The notes: generated by a model from the letters alone, not told the origin. A DNA stretch of 64,000 nt from Adiantum capillus-veneris (GCA_014529385.2 CM043943.1:104692355-104756354), one strand, 5' to 3'. Positions 1 through 13,860 are shown, numbered from the stretch's first letter. Made by a program: numbers and translations.

Positions 1-593
1 AAGTGACACATGTGTTCATATTAGCTGACACATGTATTTACATAAATGTACACATTTTAAAATGGAATTGATGATTGAGTGTGGCTTTTGGAATACCTCC
101 AAATTGTGATTAGTTGCATCAATTGACAATAAAGTAGTACATATGGTTGCAACTCTTGTAATCAACTAAGCATGGTACGTTATTGAGCAAAAAAAGAATT
201 GATCACAACATTGAAATTGCACCAATCACCTTGGGTGATGCAATGGCAATGTAACGTAGCTACCACATCTTTAAACAACATAGAAAATATATGTAGATAG
301 GCATATAATAAAAGAAAAAATCCATGATAACAAGGATATCGATATCGATGACAAATACAAAGGCGTCAAGAAAGCAAGAAAATGTCTGAGCGAATCACAA
401 AACGGGATAGATAGTACATGTCAAGCTTCTATAATCTAATTGGTTTCTATTATATGCATGGCTTGTATCTCAGTTTAACAACTTCTCTTTTTGAGCTTGG
501 AGTTTTGAGTATCAAACACTGGATTACAATCTACACTACCTTTCTCTACGTTTCAGTATGCACTCTCTTTTTGTGTCAACATGCATTTTGTGC

Positions 594-764
<171 letters not shown>

Positions 765-940
765 TGCAATTGGGTAATGAAGGTTACCATATGGACCATA
801 ATTTAAAAGCTAACTAGATATGCCTTGAAATAGAATAGGCATAGCCTATATTCCAATCAAGTATATCAAAATAAAAATTACCCTTTTAATGAAAGCTTAT
901 AGTGTATTCTTTTATGGCTCATGGAGATCCAAAAAAACCA

Positions 941-1072
941 TGTTGAGATATCTCTCTTTGAAATAGCCTAAATCTACAAATCATATGAGTCAGTTATGAA
1001 AAACTATGTTAAGATATCTCTCTTTGAAACAGCCTAAACCTACAAATCATATGAGTCAGTTATGAAAAACTA
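941..1072. repeat. 66-bp tandem duplication
   Basis: Two adjacent copies of a 66-bp unit start at 941 and 1007. They differ at only a few bases (for example TGTTGAGATA against TGTTAAGATA), so this is a simple local duplication. No coding role is visible. Confidence 0.85.
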
Positions 1073-1724
1073 TGGTGTAAGAGACTCTTCATAAAATGAC
1101 ACTGTCAACCTTATTTTCTTAGGATTGGCTTCAACTTGTTTGTGTAGATTCATACGATTCTCCGAGCTTAATTCTAACATTAATGAATTTATAATAGGTT
1201 ACATCCAAAGAAATATGGGGTTACTTTATTTAAATAAAAGTCTTGAAGTCCTTGCAATTAATCCATATGGATTCCATGCTTAAAGATAATATAGCTTGAA
1301 TATTAGATCCTTAGCAACAAGCAACAACGATCATAGGGTCTAATTTACCCTAAAAATGGGGATATTTTGTTTGGCGCTTCTATACTATATCTAATGAAGC
1401 TTAAAATTTTCAAGGAAAGAGAGGGCCTCCAAGTGTCATTCATTGGTTCACTTCAAAGAAAACCTTACAAAACATTTATCTAAAATGCAAAAGTGAAGAA
1501 TACGATATAAAATGAAAAAAATGAAGGATAAGACTGTAGGAAATTGAAAGCCTTTTGACACGGTGCCTCAATTTTACAAAATCCTCGATGAACGGTAGTG
1601 TTAGTACTTAATATATCTTATAATAATTATGTCCATTGACATGGAAATATTATAGGGGCTACAAGCGTGTCACTAAGTGCGAGGGCAATGTTGACGGCAG
1701 ACAGGCAAGCGGACTAGCACGTCC

Positions 1725-1726
<2 letters not shown>

Positions 1727-1782
<56 letters not shown>
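1727..1782. repeat. (GA)n microsatellite
   Basis: About 28 uninterrupted GA units followed by purine-rich sequence. Confidence 0.95.
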
Positions 1783-1785
<3 letters not shown>

Positions 1786-2660
1786 CCGACATGCAGCGAT
1801 CGAGGGAGATAAGAGAGACAAAGAGAGAGTGGGCGAGGGAGATAAGAGTCTGATGTCGGTTTGTTTTGAAAACTTTCTATTTAAAAAAATAGAAAGTTTT
1901 CCCCTTCCATTTTACAAATTGAAAAAAAGATCATGCCCGACATTCCCTTTGATTCCTCCAAAAGAAAGTAATTCAAGATGTGGGTGCTCTATTGACTCAA
2001 TGTAAAATCAAATGACTTTCTATTCTACATAGTGATAGCCGTTTTTCGGCTCTCCATAATTGCCATACTAAGTTACTCCACCCTACCAAATTCACCCAAA
2101 TGCTATGGCTATCCCTACCATTTCACTGTACATAGGCGTGTGTGAGTTAGGGGGCTTTTCCCATATCTTCTTAAAAACCCTCAGCTAGCTAGTCACTAGG
2201 CTAGTTGAGCCAAGAAAATAAAAAAATAAAAGTATATTAATTATGGCCTCTTTGTGTGTAAATATTTCATTGTATATATGGCCTAAATATAGGGATTTTT
2301 TATTATTATTTTGGTATTTTATTTAAATATTTCTACTTAGGTGTGTGCTTTATTAAACCTATGTACACCTTCTTTCATCCTCTTACACCATAATTATATT
2401 TTTTGTCAATATGTACATACTATAACCTCATATTTTTCCCTTATACAAATCACTCCCAGATTTTCACCCTCACCCTCGTGAAAACAAAAAATTGATTTCT
2501 ACTCATTGGTTACGTTTATTATATTATTTACTTGCATACCTTTTCCTCTTTCACCCAAAATAATTCAAGGAGGGACCATATCATATGATTCCAATATCTT
2601 TCCATATCCATAACTCCTCCATATTTTTATTATTATTTTTACTCATTATTCTAACACCAT

Positions 2661-2999
2661 GTGCTCATTGAGCTAAAGTCCATGAATAGTCCATACACTA
2701 GTCCCACCATGTATATATTTCTTTATTCACCAATAATCCTCCTCCATGCATGGGTCAAGGGCAACTTGGATGCTTTGTATTATAATATGACAAAGGAGGG
2801 GCTCACTCTTGGATGCATTGTACAAATTCAACAAAGGAGGGGGCCACTAAAAGACAGGCATAAAAACAGGCTTTTTGTTGAGAATTTTGGCACCTATATC
2901 CACTCCGAATTTGGAGCGGTGGTCAAAAGAGAAAATGTAGCCCGCCCTCTGAATAATCACCTCAAATTTTTTCATGATTTTTGGAGCTACCAACGGTGA
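2661..2999 (+). other. 112-codon open frame inside E1 LTR, probably chance
   Basis: The frame recurs in the right LTR (11196-11534) with a single Glu/Gln difference near the start. It matches no family I know and lies upstream of the LTR TATA box. Since the LTRs are nearly identical anyway, conservation here is weak evidence for a protein. Confidence 0.2.
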
Positions 3000-3826
3000 G
3001 CTATGATTTTTTGAGTGCACTCCAGTCTGCCCACTTTTCTCACAAGTAGCCCTTAGTCTTCTCTCACCCTTCCACACACCTACTCACTCTTACACATCCC
3101 TCCCTCTCCTTCCCTCACTCAAACCTGCAATTTCCATGGCTTCTCCCACCCTCTTCACCATTACCCTTCTCTCTCATCCCTATAGTTCTTTTATGAATAT
3201 CTACATACATACACCCTCTCCATGTCTCTCTCTATTGCTTCTATGTTACAATTTCATTTACCTCTCCTAAAAATATCTAAAATTCAGCATCTTAACCATG
3301 ATAACTTCTGCAAATTGAGAATTTTTCATCAACAAATCCTCTTTTCATCGTGGTGGTCAACCGTGGCGGTGGCGTAAAGAAGCGAAGAAGAAGAAGAAGA
3401 CCAGCGGTCATTTTTTCCACAATCTACACAAGGGTGAGTTCAAGCTTCTTCAAAGCGTCACCATCTCAATGATTCTCTTTTAATTCACCCCTCTTCCTTC
3501 ATCAAATCAACTCATCCTACCCATTGTAAATGTATCACTAACAATTATAGTGATTATTACCACTAACAACTAACTTCTCTTGTAAAAATGCACCCACACT
3601 ATCAACATATGGAGTAGGCAACCGCACAAGTAAACCAAATTCACTCACTCCCATGGAAGTTTCTCTCCTTTCACCACATCAATAATTCTCTTACTTGAGC
3701 CCACATCCATGTGACTCAAGAGAAAAGAGAGACCCCATTATCATTTGAAATTCATAAAAATTCATAATCCTTGATCTTTCCTAATAAAATTGATTAGGTT
3801 TAATCCTAATCAAGGCTTCTAAAACC

Positions 3827-3834
3827 TATAAATA
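3827..3834 (+). promoter_or_regulatory. TATA box of E1 5' LTR
   Basis: TATAAATA, with the same sequence at the matching place in the right LTR (12350-12357). It lies about two thirds of the way into the LTR, leaving about 0.8 kb of downstream LTR as the likely start of the element's RNA. Confidence 0.6.
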
Positions 3835-4330
3835 GAACCCATTCCTCCTTGTAAAAGACATCATATACCATTGCACACTAGATTGAGCGTACCACACGCC
3901 AGTTCTATCTTGGTTGTAAAGAGAGAGTAAGCTTTCTATACACCATCACCTAGGTGCATAGAAAAGCTTGAGCTAGTTTGAGTGAGTCCGAGTAGAGGAT
4001 ATTCTTCCTACCATTGTTGTATCTACCCCAACATCAATGAATTGGTAGTTTTGGGTGCAATTCATGTCCAAAGGCTCACGCTTCTCCTCCAATTTGGCTT
4101 GGCAAACTCATTCAGCTTCATAAGGTGACTTTTTCATTGAAGGTTGTTGTTTTGCTGCTTGTGATTCATTGGCTATTGTTTGGCTACCATTGTAAGAGGG
4201 TGGATGGTGAGAGGGCTCCCATAACCCTAAGACAATGTGCTAGTGATGCTATAACCAAATCTTGTCACTTGATTCCGCAAGCTCTAAGTTCCTTTTTGTG
4301 CAAAATATAAAGTTGAAGCTAAATTGTACA

Positions 4331-4384
<54 letters not shown>

Positions 4385-4647
4385 TTTTAGTGTGTGAGAG
4401 TGTTCCATTGGTGTTAGGGTTAGTGTAAATTCCTTGCTTGTTTGTGGGTTGCTCTAACGATTCTCCTCTTTTGCGTCCTAGTTCGCTCTTAAACTAGGTG
4501 GTGCCCCTTGTGTAGTTGGGATTTGGCTGTGGGTTTGTTGTTTTGGTTTGTGTTGTGTTGTGCCCCAGCCCTATTGAGCAGCACGGGAGCCTTGAAGGGT
4601 GTCTAGAGGTTGCTCTTCTTGTTGCCCGCCCCGGACCACCTCAATTT

Positions 4648-4666
4648 TGGTGCCCCCACGGAGGAC
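4648..4666 (+). other. E1 primer-binding site
   Basis: TGGTGCCCCCACGGAGGAC begins four bases after the left LTR, the usual place for a PBS. It is not the initiator-Met PBS and differs from the Asp-type PBS of G1 and G2. I cannot assign the tRNA. Confidence 0.6.
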
Positions 4667-5257
4667 AGGCTTGTGTATGTTTTGTGAAGGCTCAACCTTT
4701 AGCATAATCAAGTAGCTTACATGAATCACGAGAATTTGTATGATCCCTTCATTCCCATTGCAAGGCAAAAGGTACACATAATTGTTAGTACTAAGTTGCA
4801 ATTTCAGTGAGTAATTCGTAGAATTTTAGGTCCTCTTAGGTTGGTAGAGATAAACGCATCAGTAAATCCTTTATTTTGCCTCTCATTAGGTACGACCTTA
4901 GTTTGGACGTCTATATTTTTGTTTTGTTTTAAGAATTAGGTCATGCATAGACCATGGATAATGGCCCAGGAATACAGGTTTTTCCCTTTCATTTCACTCC
5001 ACACATTAGAGTAAACATTGCAATTAGTAGAAAAATCCATTTTCAACAACGTATAGTATTCATGTTTGGTGCCCAAAGAGTAGGAGAAATTCTCGCGTCA
5101 CCAAACCCTGTCATTCTACCTCTTATTGATTATCATAGGTCATTTAATGTGAATATTTTTTATTTTGTTGTAGAATAGATTGCAATTTAGAAAATATTAT
5201 TGTGTAAATCTTTTAAAGAAAGAAAAAACAAAAACGCGTCACTTTGAAATCAATTCA
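4667..5257 (+). other. E1 untranslated leader
   Basis: Leader between PBS and the chosen gag ATG. The short frames here have no recognisable domain. Confidence 0.6.
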
Positions 5258-8200
5258 ATGGAGAGCCAACGCCAAATGTCTGGATATCCTCTTTTCTTTG
5301 GAGAGCCTGGAGAGGATGCAAAATTATTTCTAGCGAATTTCAAGATGTCTTGCCGTATCAAGAGGATAGTAACTGATCAAGAACGTGTAGAAATGTTTGA
5401 GGTGGTCCTTAGGAAAGATGCTAGCACTTGGTTTGACTCTTTGCCTGAGGAAGTTAAAGGGAATTACACGGAAGTTTTGAATCGTTTCAAGAAATACTTC
5501 TTTGATCCCCAAAACACTCAGAAATTATGGCACGACATTGTTTCTCATAAGCAAAAAGACTTAGATGACTACTACTTGTACAAGCAAGAGTTCCTACGTC
5601 TTTGGGCTCTATGGATACGAAATGTTGCTAACCCTCGTGATGGTGCAGAATTTCTAAAGAAGGAGAGGTTCATAGCCGGACTCTTTCCTGACCTTAAGGT
5701 AAAAGTTGAGGCGGGTGCACCTGCTACCTTTGATGTAGCTGAAACTAGGGCTGCTGAGAAATATAGGAAACTCAAGTGCTTAAGGGGGGAGGTTCCAATA
5801 GAAGGTCTTAGACCCAAAGGTAAGTCACAAGCATCAACATCTAAGGAGCTTCCTGAGGTAACGGCGGAAGTGATTGAGAAGTTAAATGAATCTTTAAGCA
5901 GCTTGTCAATTCACCTTGCACAAGCTGTAGGTCCAAAGGGACAAGCAAAGAAGTCTGAAGAGCGAGACCCACGACCTAGGAGAGTCTTGCAATGTTGGAA
6001 TTGCGGTGAGTCTGGACATGGGATGTATAATTGTCCTTGGCCCCGTGGGGAGCCAGGGAGACCTAACTTGAATTACCCAGTGATGAATGCAGGTGAAGGA
6101 ACTAGTCAGCAACCACGGCTTATACAAAGGCCAAATGGAGCAAGACCACCTCCACAAGGAGTGGAAGGAGTTCCACCTTTGCCAGACCCAAACGTGCATG
6201 TGGTAGAGGTGACAAATTCAAGAGAGGTTGACATGGAAGCAAATGGCATTAAGCGTGGCCGAGGGAAAGGTAAGGAGAAAGAAGGAGTTACATCACAAAG
6301 TGACCATGGACGAGAAAAGAAGGCAAAGGAGACCAAGGAAGCTAAGAGGACTCGACGTCGTATCAACCTCCAAGACTTTCCTCTTGGACATGGAATGGCT
6401 CCATACAACCTGTTGGAAGACATGAGAGATAAGGGTCCTGATATCTCATGGCCTCAATTTCTTGCATTATGTCCACAAGTTAGGAGGGATTTAACAAGGG
6501 CAGTTAGCACTAGGAGAAAGGTAAAAGAGAGTGTGCCTGTTGTAAAAATTGCACAAGCTGAAATGAATGAGGACATTACACCTGTGTTAGATTGTTACAT
6601 AAAAGGGAGATTGGTTAGGAAAGGTATAGTGGATGGGGGTGCACAAATTTGCATCATGACAGAGGGACTCATGCAAAAACTAAGCATGCACATCCATGAG
6701 ACACCTGAAATTAAGGTCAAGATGGCAAACAATAGCAAGGCTAGGTGCGTAGGCATTTGTAAAAATGTTTTTGTGGAGGCCTTTGGCATTAAGAAGGCAG
6801 TGGATTTCTATGTCATGTCTACCAAAGGAAATGGTTACCCATTTATCCTAGGGAGACCATGGCTAATGAAAATGCGAGCTTTGCAGGATTGGGAGAGTGG
6901 AAAGCTAATTTGCAGGAACGACAATCATAAGAAGGTTGTCTTTGACATGAAGGAGCAACGCCAAGAGGAGCTCCATGAAGAATCATCTCAAAGTGAGACG
7001 GAAGAAGGTTGGACCGATAACAGTTCAGAAGAAGAAAGTAGTGGTAGCATTACTGAAGAGGAGTCTTCCATCGAAGTCATGGGGGTAAGGTTTAAGCCAA
7101 CCAACCAAGAGACCTCTTGTCAAGGTTTGGAGGAGGTAGGTTCCCAAGAGAACCAAAAAGTGGAAGATGAAAGAATGCTAGAAGGTATGCTATCTACAAC
7201 ACTTACAAAGGATGAAAGAGAGGAGTTCAAATGTGTGCTAAGGAAATTTCCTAGGCTTTTTGCTAAAGACTACACCGATGTGCGTGGAGTAGATGCTGTT
7301 CAACACAAAATTGAGTTGAAGCCAGAGGCCACACCTAAGGCTCAGAAGCTACGAAGGCTAGGAGTCATCAAGGAGCAGGCTTTACTCAAGGAGGTAAGAA
7401 AGCTTCTAGCAGCAGGTTTCATTTATCCAGTGGAGAATTCAAAGTGGGTCTCTCCCGTTGTTGTCACTCCTAAGAAAAACGGAAAGTGGAGGGTGTGTGT
7501 GGATTACCGTCCACTCAATGAGGCAACAAAAAGAGATCACTTTCCCCTCCCATTTCAGGATGAGATACTAAATGAGGTAGCTGGTCATGAGAAGTACACT
7601 GTGTGTGATGGCTACTCAGGCTACTTTCAAATAGGTATCGCATTGGAAGATCAATTGAAAACAACCTTTATCACTCCTTGGGGTTGTTATGCTTTTAGAG
7701 TCATGCCATTTGGTCTGACAAATGCTCCTGCAACATTCCAACGTTTCATGAACATGGTGTTTCAAGCATTCTTTGGAAAGTCAATTAGGGTGTTCATTGA
7801 TGATTTCTGCATTTATAGCTCAAAATCATTGCATCTACAAAGGGTAGAAGAAGGTTTAAAGAAGCTCTACGACATGGGAGGTCAACTCAACCCTGACAAG
7901 TGCCACATAGGTGAGGATGAAGTGATCTTGCTCGGTCACAAGGTTTCCTATAACGGCATTGAGGTGGATCCTTCAAAGGCAAAGGCTCTTATTGAGCTCC
8001 CATCACCGAAGAGTCTTAAGGAGGTCATCTCTTTCATTCAGAAGGTGAAGTATATGTCACGCTTCATTCACTTAGCCTCGGAGTTGCTTCATCCTTTGCA
8101 AAAGTTGACACAACAAGTAGAATTTGCATGGTCTGATGAGCTTGAAGAGTATTTTTGTAACATTAAAGTCATTTTGTCTGAGCTACCAACACTCATGCCT

Positions 8201-10537
8201 CCTTGTTGGGAGTACACATTCTTTGTTAGCTCTAGTGTTGGAAGGGAAACAATTGGTGCTGTGTTGCTACAACAAGATCCCCACAGTACAAGGATGTGAC
8301 CCATCTACTTTGCTAGTAGGGTCATGAATGCTTTGGAGAGAGACTACACAGAAGCAGAACTCATGATGCTTTCTCTCATGTTTGCGGTGAGAAAGTTTAG
8401 ATCCTACCTGCTACCAAAACCTTTTGTAATTCTCACTGCAGAAAATTTGTTCCCTTGGGTGTCATCTCAAATGAATCTTAGTACTAGGATCTCAAAGTGG
8501 ATTATGGAGTTGCAAGAGTTCCAATACTCTTTCAAGGTAGAAGATAGTGTGCGTGCACAATTGGCAGGGATTCTCACTTATAGGGTACATGAGAAGGAAA
8601 TTAAGGTGCCTCAAGTAAAGACCCTACCATTGCCACCACCAAAAAGTATTCCCAATGCTTTTACCTTGTTCTTTGATGGAGCTTTTGGACGAGCCACAGG
8701 AAAAGCAGGGGGAGGGCTAGTATTGCTCAACCCAAGTGGAGAGGTGGTCATGAAAGAGAAGGTCAATCTACCAGGTTCAACTAGCAACAATGAAGCAAAA
8801 TACGACACACTACTTCATGGTTTGAAGATGTGCATTGGCCAAGGGATAAAACGTCTCATGGTAAAGGGAGATGCACTTCTCATTGTTAAACATATTTTAG
8901 GCATTTGGGCATGCAAGAATGAAAGCTTAAGGACAAAAGTTCATGCCATTCGTAAGATGTTTAATCAGTTTGAAGAAGTGCAACTATATCATATTCCGAG
9001 GAAACAAAATGAAGATGCCGATTTACTTGCACAACAAGCAGTTACATGTGTTGAGAGAGAAGTGCAGGTCATCATGGTGGCAGCATCTGTCAAGCAACCG
9101 AGATACCAGGGATTGGAGTCATTGGCTCCCATTATTGGCTACATTTTGGAGGGTGAGTTTCCACAAGACTTCACGAAGGCTCAGAAGAGGAGACTCATGA
9201 AAAAGGCAAGTTTCTATCTCTTCCTAGAAGGCTCCCTCTATCAAAAAGGGAAGGATCAAGTGTGCAGAAGAGTACCAACTATCGAGGAAATTCCAGCCAT
9301 TCTGAAAGGTTTGCATGAAGAGGCATGTGGTGGTCATTTTGCCCAAGAATCAACTGTGAAGAAGATTTTGCTTGCGGGGTATGTTTGGCCAAGCTTGCAT
9401 GTGGACGTTCAACATTGGTGTAAAAGCTGTCACAATTGTCAGATAAATGGAAATAGAAGGTTGGTGCATGGCCCGAGGCAAATAGTTCTTGCAAATGGAC
9501 CCTTTGAAAAGTGGGGCATTGATGCTATGGGTCCTCTGCGTAGGACAAAAAATGGTAAACTCTACATTCTAGTGGCTGTAGACTATATGACTAGGTGGGT
9601 GGAAGCTCAAAGTGTGGCAAGAGTGAATGAGAGGACAGTTAGCAAGTTTTTGTACAATCACATTTGTTGCAGATTTGGCACACCTTTGGAGATTGTTTCT
9701 GATAATGGTCCAGGGTTTAGGAAGGGCTTGCTCACAGAAGTTTGTGAAGAGCTTCACATTCTACATCGTCATAGCACACCATACTACCCACAGTCAAATG
9801 GTTTGGTGGAGAAGGCTAATGGTGTCATTGCAGGAATCATTAGAAAGATGGTGCAAAACAAGACAAAATTATGGGATGACTTCTTGGATGGTGCCTTGTG
9901 GGCATATCGAACCACATATAGGGAAGCCACGGAGTTCACACCATTTCACTTGGTCTATGGTCAAGAGGCTTTGCAGCCTATCGAGCTCAACATTCCAACA
10001 ATGCGACTTCATGGCAAAGGAGCACATGATGATCAAGAGGTATGGATGGATTGACTTCTTACGTTAGTGGAGCTTGAGTGGAAAAGAGAAGCAGCATATG
10101 AGTGCTACAAGAGGAAAGCCACACAAGCGAAAAAAACGCACGACAAGAAACTGAAGGACAAAGGCATCAAGGAAGGAGAGCTTGTGCTAAGGTATGAAAA
10201 TCGACTTGACAATCGTTTTGATGCCAAGTTTGAAACTAGATGGCAAGGGCCATACATAGTCAAGAAGGCTTTCAATTCTAATTACTATCAGCTTATGGAC
10301 TTGAATGGTAAAGAGCACTCCAAGAAGGTAAACTGGTATCGCTTGAAGCCCTATTTGAGTCGCCTTCTACCAAAGGATCTACCAAAGATCTGTCCAAAGG
10401 CCGCTGTCTCATGTAAGTATTGTTACATGAAGCATGAGTGTAACTCCAGCCAAAATTCTGAGGGGCCAAACAATGAAGATCTCGTCAAGGACTCTGAAGC
10501 ACTCTCTTTGGAAAAGATGCTCTATGATGGTACATGA
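5258..10537 (+). pseudogene. gag-pol: E1 gag-pro-RT-RH-aRH-IN polyprotein, two in-frame TGA stops
   Basis: One frame of about 1759 codons. The ATG at 5258 was chosen because the capsid-like region starts there; the frame is open from 5180. In order: retrotransposon gag domain; zinc knuckle CWNCGESGHGMYNC (about residue 246); retropepsin core with DGGA (D459) and LGRPW; RT with VFIDDF (D848); RNase H; a second RNase H with FFDGAF (D1140); integrase with an HHCC region and D1422, D1482, E1518 (D-59-D-35-E). TGA codons at 8297 and 10052 interrupt it. Reading through both restores family-like sequence without a frame change. In each place Arg (CGA) would fit the family, so both look like C-to-T mutations. 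The IDD in place of the common VDD/FDD should be tolerated. The function is genome replication and integration, but not by this copy. Confidence 0.92.
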
Positions 10538-10551
10538 ATATACCATCATCC

Positions 10552-10565
10552 TGGGGGAGGGCTAA
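10552..10565 (+). promoter_or_regulatory. E1 polypurine tract
   Basis: TGGGGGAGGGCTAA directly abuts the right LTR start TGATAG, the usual site of plus-strand priming. Confidence 0.8.
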
Positions 10566-12854
10566 TGATAGCCGTTTTTCGGCTCTCCATAATTGTCATA
10601 CTAAGTTACTCCACCCTACCAAATTCATCCAAACGCTATGGCTATCCCTACCATTTCACTGTACATAGGCGTGTGTGAGTTAGGGGGCTTTTCCCATATC
10701 TTCTTAAAAACCCTCAGCTAGCTAGTCACTAGGCTAGTTGAGCCAAGAAAAAAAAAAAAAAAAAAAAAGTATATTATGGCTTCTTTGTGTGTAAATATTT
10801 CATTGTATATATGGCCTAAATATAGGGATTTTTTATTATTATTTTGGTATTTTATTTAAATATTTCTACTTAGGTGTGTGTTTTATTAAACCCCTATGTA
10901 CACCTTCTTTCATCCTCTTACACCATAATTATATTTTTTGCCAATATGTACATACTCTAACCTCATATTTTTCCTTTATACAAATCACTCCCACATTTTC
11001 ACCCTCACCCTTGTGAAAACAAAAAGTTGATTTCTACTCATTGGTTACGTTTATTATATTATTTACTTGCATACCTTTTCCTCTTTCACCCAAAATAATT
11101 CAAGGAGGGACCATATCATATGATTTTAATATCTTTCCACATCCATAACTCCTCCATATTATTATTATTATTTTTACTCATTATTCTAACACCATGTGCT
11201 CATTCAGCTAAAGTCCATGAATAGTCCATACACTAGTCCCACCATGTATATATTTCTTTATTCACCAATAATCCTCCTCCATGCATGGGTCAAGGGCAAC
11301 TTGGATGCTTTGTATTATAATATGACAAAGGAGGGGCTCACTCTTGGATGCATTGTACAAATTCAACAAAGGAGGGGGCCACTAAAAGACAGGCATAAAA
11401 ACAGGCTTTTTGTTGAGAATTTTGGCACCTATATCCACTCCGAATTTGGAGCGGTGGTCAAAAGAGAAAATGTAGCCCGCCCTCTGAATAATCACCTCAA
11501 ATTTTTTCATGATTTTTGGAGCTACCAACGGTGAGCTATGATTTTTTGAGTGCACTCCAGTCTGCCCACTTTTCTCACAAGTAGCCCTTAGTCTTCTCTC
11601 ACCCTTCCACACACCTACTCACTCTTACACATCCCTCCCTCTCCTTCCCTCACTCAAACCTGCATCTCCCACCCTCTTCACCATTACCCTTCTCTCTCAT
11701 CCCTATAGTTCTTTTATGAATCTCTACATACATACACCCTCTCCATGTCTCTCTCTATTGCTTCTATGTTACAATTTCATTTACCTCTCGTAAAAATATC
11801 TAAAATTCAGCATCTTAACCATGATAACTTCTGCAAATTGAGGATTTTTCATCAACAAATCCTCTTTTCATCGTGGTGGTCAACCGTGGCGGTGGCGTAA
11901 AGAAGCGAAGAAGAAGAAGAAGACCAACGGTCATTTTTTCCACAATCTACACAAGGGTGAATTCAAGCTTCTTCAAAGCTTCACCATCTCAATGATTCTC
12001 TTTTAATTCACCCCTCTTCCTTCATCAAATCAACTCATCCTACCCATTGTAAATGTATCACTAACAATTATAGTGATTATTACCACTAACAACTAACTTC
12101 TCTTGTAAAAATGCACCCACACTATCAACATATGGAGTAGGCAACCGCACAAGTAAACCAAATTCACTCACTCCCATGGAAGTTTCTCTCCTTTCACCAC
12201 ATCAATAATTCTCTTACTTGAGTCCACATCCATGTGACTCAAGAGAAAAGAGAGACCCCATTATCATTTGAAATTCATAAAAATTCATAATCCTTGATCT
12301 TTCCTAATAAAATTGATTAGGCTTAATCCTAATCAAGGCTTCTAAAACCTATAAATAGAACCCATTCCTCCTTGTAAAAGACATCATATACCATTGCACA
12401 CTAGATTGAGCGTACCACACGCCAGTTCTATCTTGGTTGTAAAGAGAGAGTAAGCTTTCTATACACCATCACCTAGGTGCATAGAAAAGCTTGAGCTAGT
12501 TTGAGTGAGTCCGAGTAGAAGATATTCTTCCTACCATTGTTGTATCTACCCCAACATCAATGAATTGGTAGTTTTGGGTGCAATTCATGTCCAAAGGCTC
12601 ACGCTTCTCCTCCAATTTGGCTTGGCAAACTCATTCAGCTTCATAAGGTGACTTGTTTCATTGAAGGTTGTTGTTTTGCTGCTTGTGATTCATTGGCTAT
12701 TGTTTGGCTACCATTGTAAGAGGGTGGATGGTGAGAGGGCTCCCATAACCCTAAAACAATGTGCTAATGATGCTATAACCAAATCTTGTCACTTGATTCT
12801 GCAAGCTCTAAGTTCCTTTTTGTGCAAAATATAAAGTTGAAGCTAAGTTGTACA

Positions 12855-12920
<66 letters not shown>

Positions 12921-13179
12921 TTTTAGTGTGTGAGAGTGTTCCATTGGTGTTAGGGTTAGTGTAAATTCCTTGCTTGTTTGTGGGTTGCTCTAACGATTCT
13001 CTTCTTTTGCGTCCTAGTTCGCTCTTAAACTAGGTGGTGCCCCTTGTGTAGTTGGGATTTGGCTGTGGGTTTGTTGTTTTGGTTTGTGTTGTGTTGTGCC
13101 CCAGCCCTATTGAGCAGCACGGGAGCCTTGAAGGGTGTCTAGAGGTTGCTCTTCTTGTTGCCCGCCCCGGACCGCCTCA
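10566..13179 (+). repeat. E1 3' LTR
   Basis: 2614 bp copy of the left LTR. Visible differences include a longer A run (from about 10749), a longer (TC)n tract (12858-12917) and scattered transitions. It ends CCTCA and is followed by the ATAG duplication. Confidence 0.95.
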
Positions 13180-13430
13180 ATAGAATAAACTAGTATGTGA
13201 CCCGCGCATTGCTGCGTCTAAGAAGAAGTCTGGTCCAATTTAGGTAAACCCCTCTATGGTAAGAAACATTCAAACGCATGATCCAAGAAGCATCACAACA
13301 TCAACTTTGTGTGATAATCGAAAGTGCATAGAAAATTAAATCAACATAACAATTATAGTATGTGACCCACATGTCGATGCGCGGACCAAAAGAGTGCACT
13401 ATTGCTGCCACTAAAACTCTTAAATCTATT
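13180..13430. other. Unassigned stretch between E1 and C0
   Basis: No gene seen. The phrase GTATGTGACCC occurs twice (13193-13203 and 13359-13369), each followed by a GC-rich half-palindrome, which suggests the ends of a small degraded element. The join to copia LTR sequence at about 13431 is abrupt. Confidence 0.4.
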
Positions 13431-13860
13431 TCTCAAGGGCGGCCACACATGGGCGTATTGGAGAGTCCAACTTGGACTTTTCTACACACGGGCGACTACA
13501 CACGGTTACCTCTCATGAGAGAGAGCAACTTTTTTGACCTATAACAGGAGGCCTTTTCTACACACATTTTGCACTTGTGAAGTTGATGAAACAAGGTGTA
13601 TGTGAGGTGGTGAGAGTGAAGCAAGGCGGGAGCTCCATTAAGAATATAATCCCTTTGTAACCTACTTCTAGTTTGAAGTACTAAAGCCTTTGAGTGACTG
13701 CTTTCCCGTGGATGTAGCCCACATTGGGTGAACCACATATCATGCTCTCTCCCTCTCTCTGTCTCTCTCTCACATCTATAATCTCACTTGTGTGAAAATT
13801 ATCTTTCTCCTTTAAGTAAACTACTCTAATATCTACTTATTACGCCCTATCTCCTAACAA

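Larger units (their letters stand above)
2033..4643 (+). repeat. E1 5' LTR
   Basis: 2611 bp, TG...CA termini, matched by the copy at 10566-13179. It contains a TATA-like box at 3827-3834, a (TC)n tract at 4334-4381 and a 112-codon open frame at 2661-2999. Confidence 0.95.
2033..13179 (+). mobile_element. E1: complete Ty3/gypsy element, Tat-like, with dual RNase H
   Basis: Full-length LTR retrotransposon of 11,147 bp. Near-identical LTRs (2033-4643 and 10566-13179) begin TGATAGCCG and end CCTCA. A PBS-like site follows the left LTR and a G-rich polypurine tract precedes the right one. The 4-bp ATAG lies on both sides (2029-2032 and 13180-13183); gypsy elements usually make 5 bp, so one base may have changed. 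The internal frame encodes gag, protease, RT, RNase H, a second RNase H and integrase. A second RNase H between the first and integrase is the known mark of the Tat/Ogre lineage. Two TGA stops make this copy defective. By eye the LTRs differ by roughly 1-2%, which suggests a fairly recent insertion. Confidence 0.93.

Noticed and set aside
8297-8299. Programmed read-through of TGA in E1
   Set aside because: Viral read-through normally lies at the gag-pol border. These two TGAs fall in RNase H and after integrase, so mutation is likelier.
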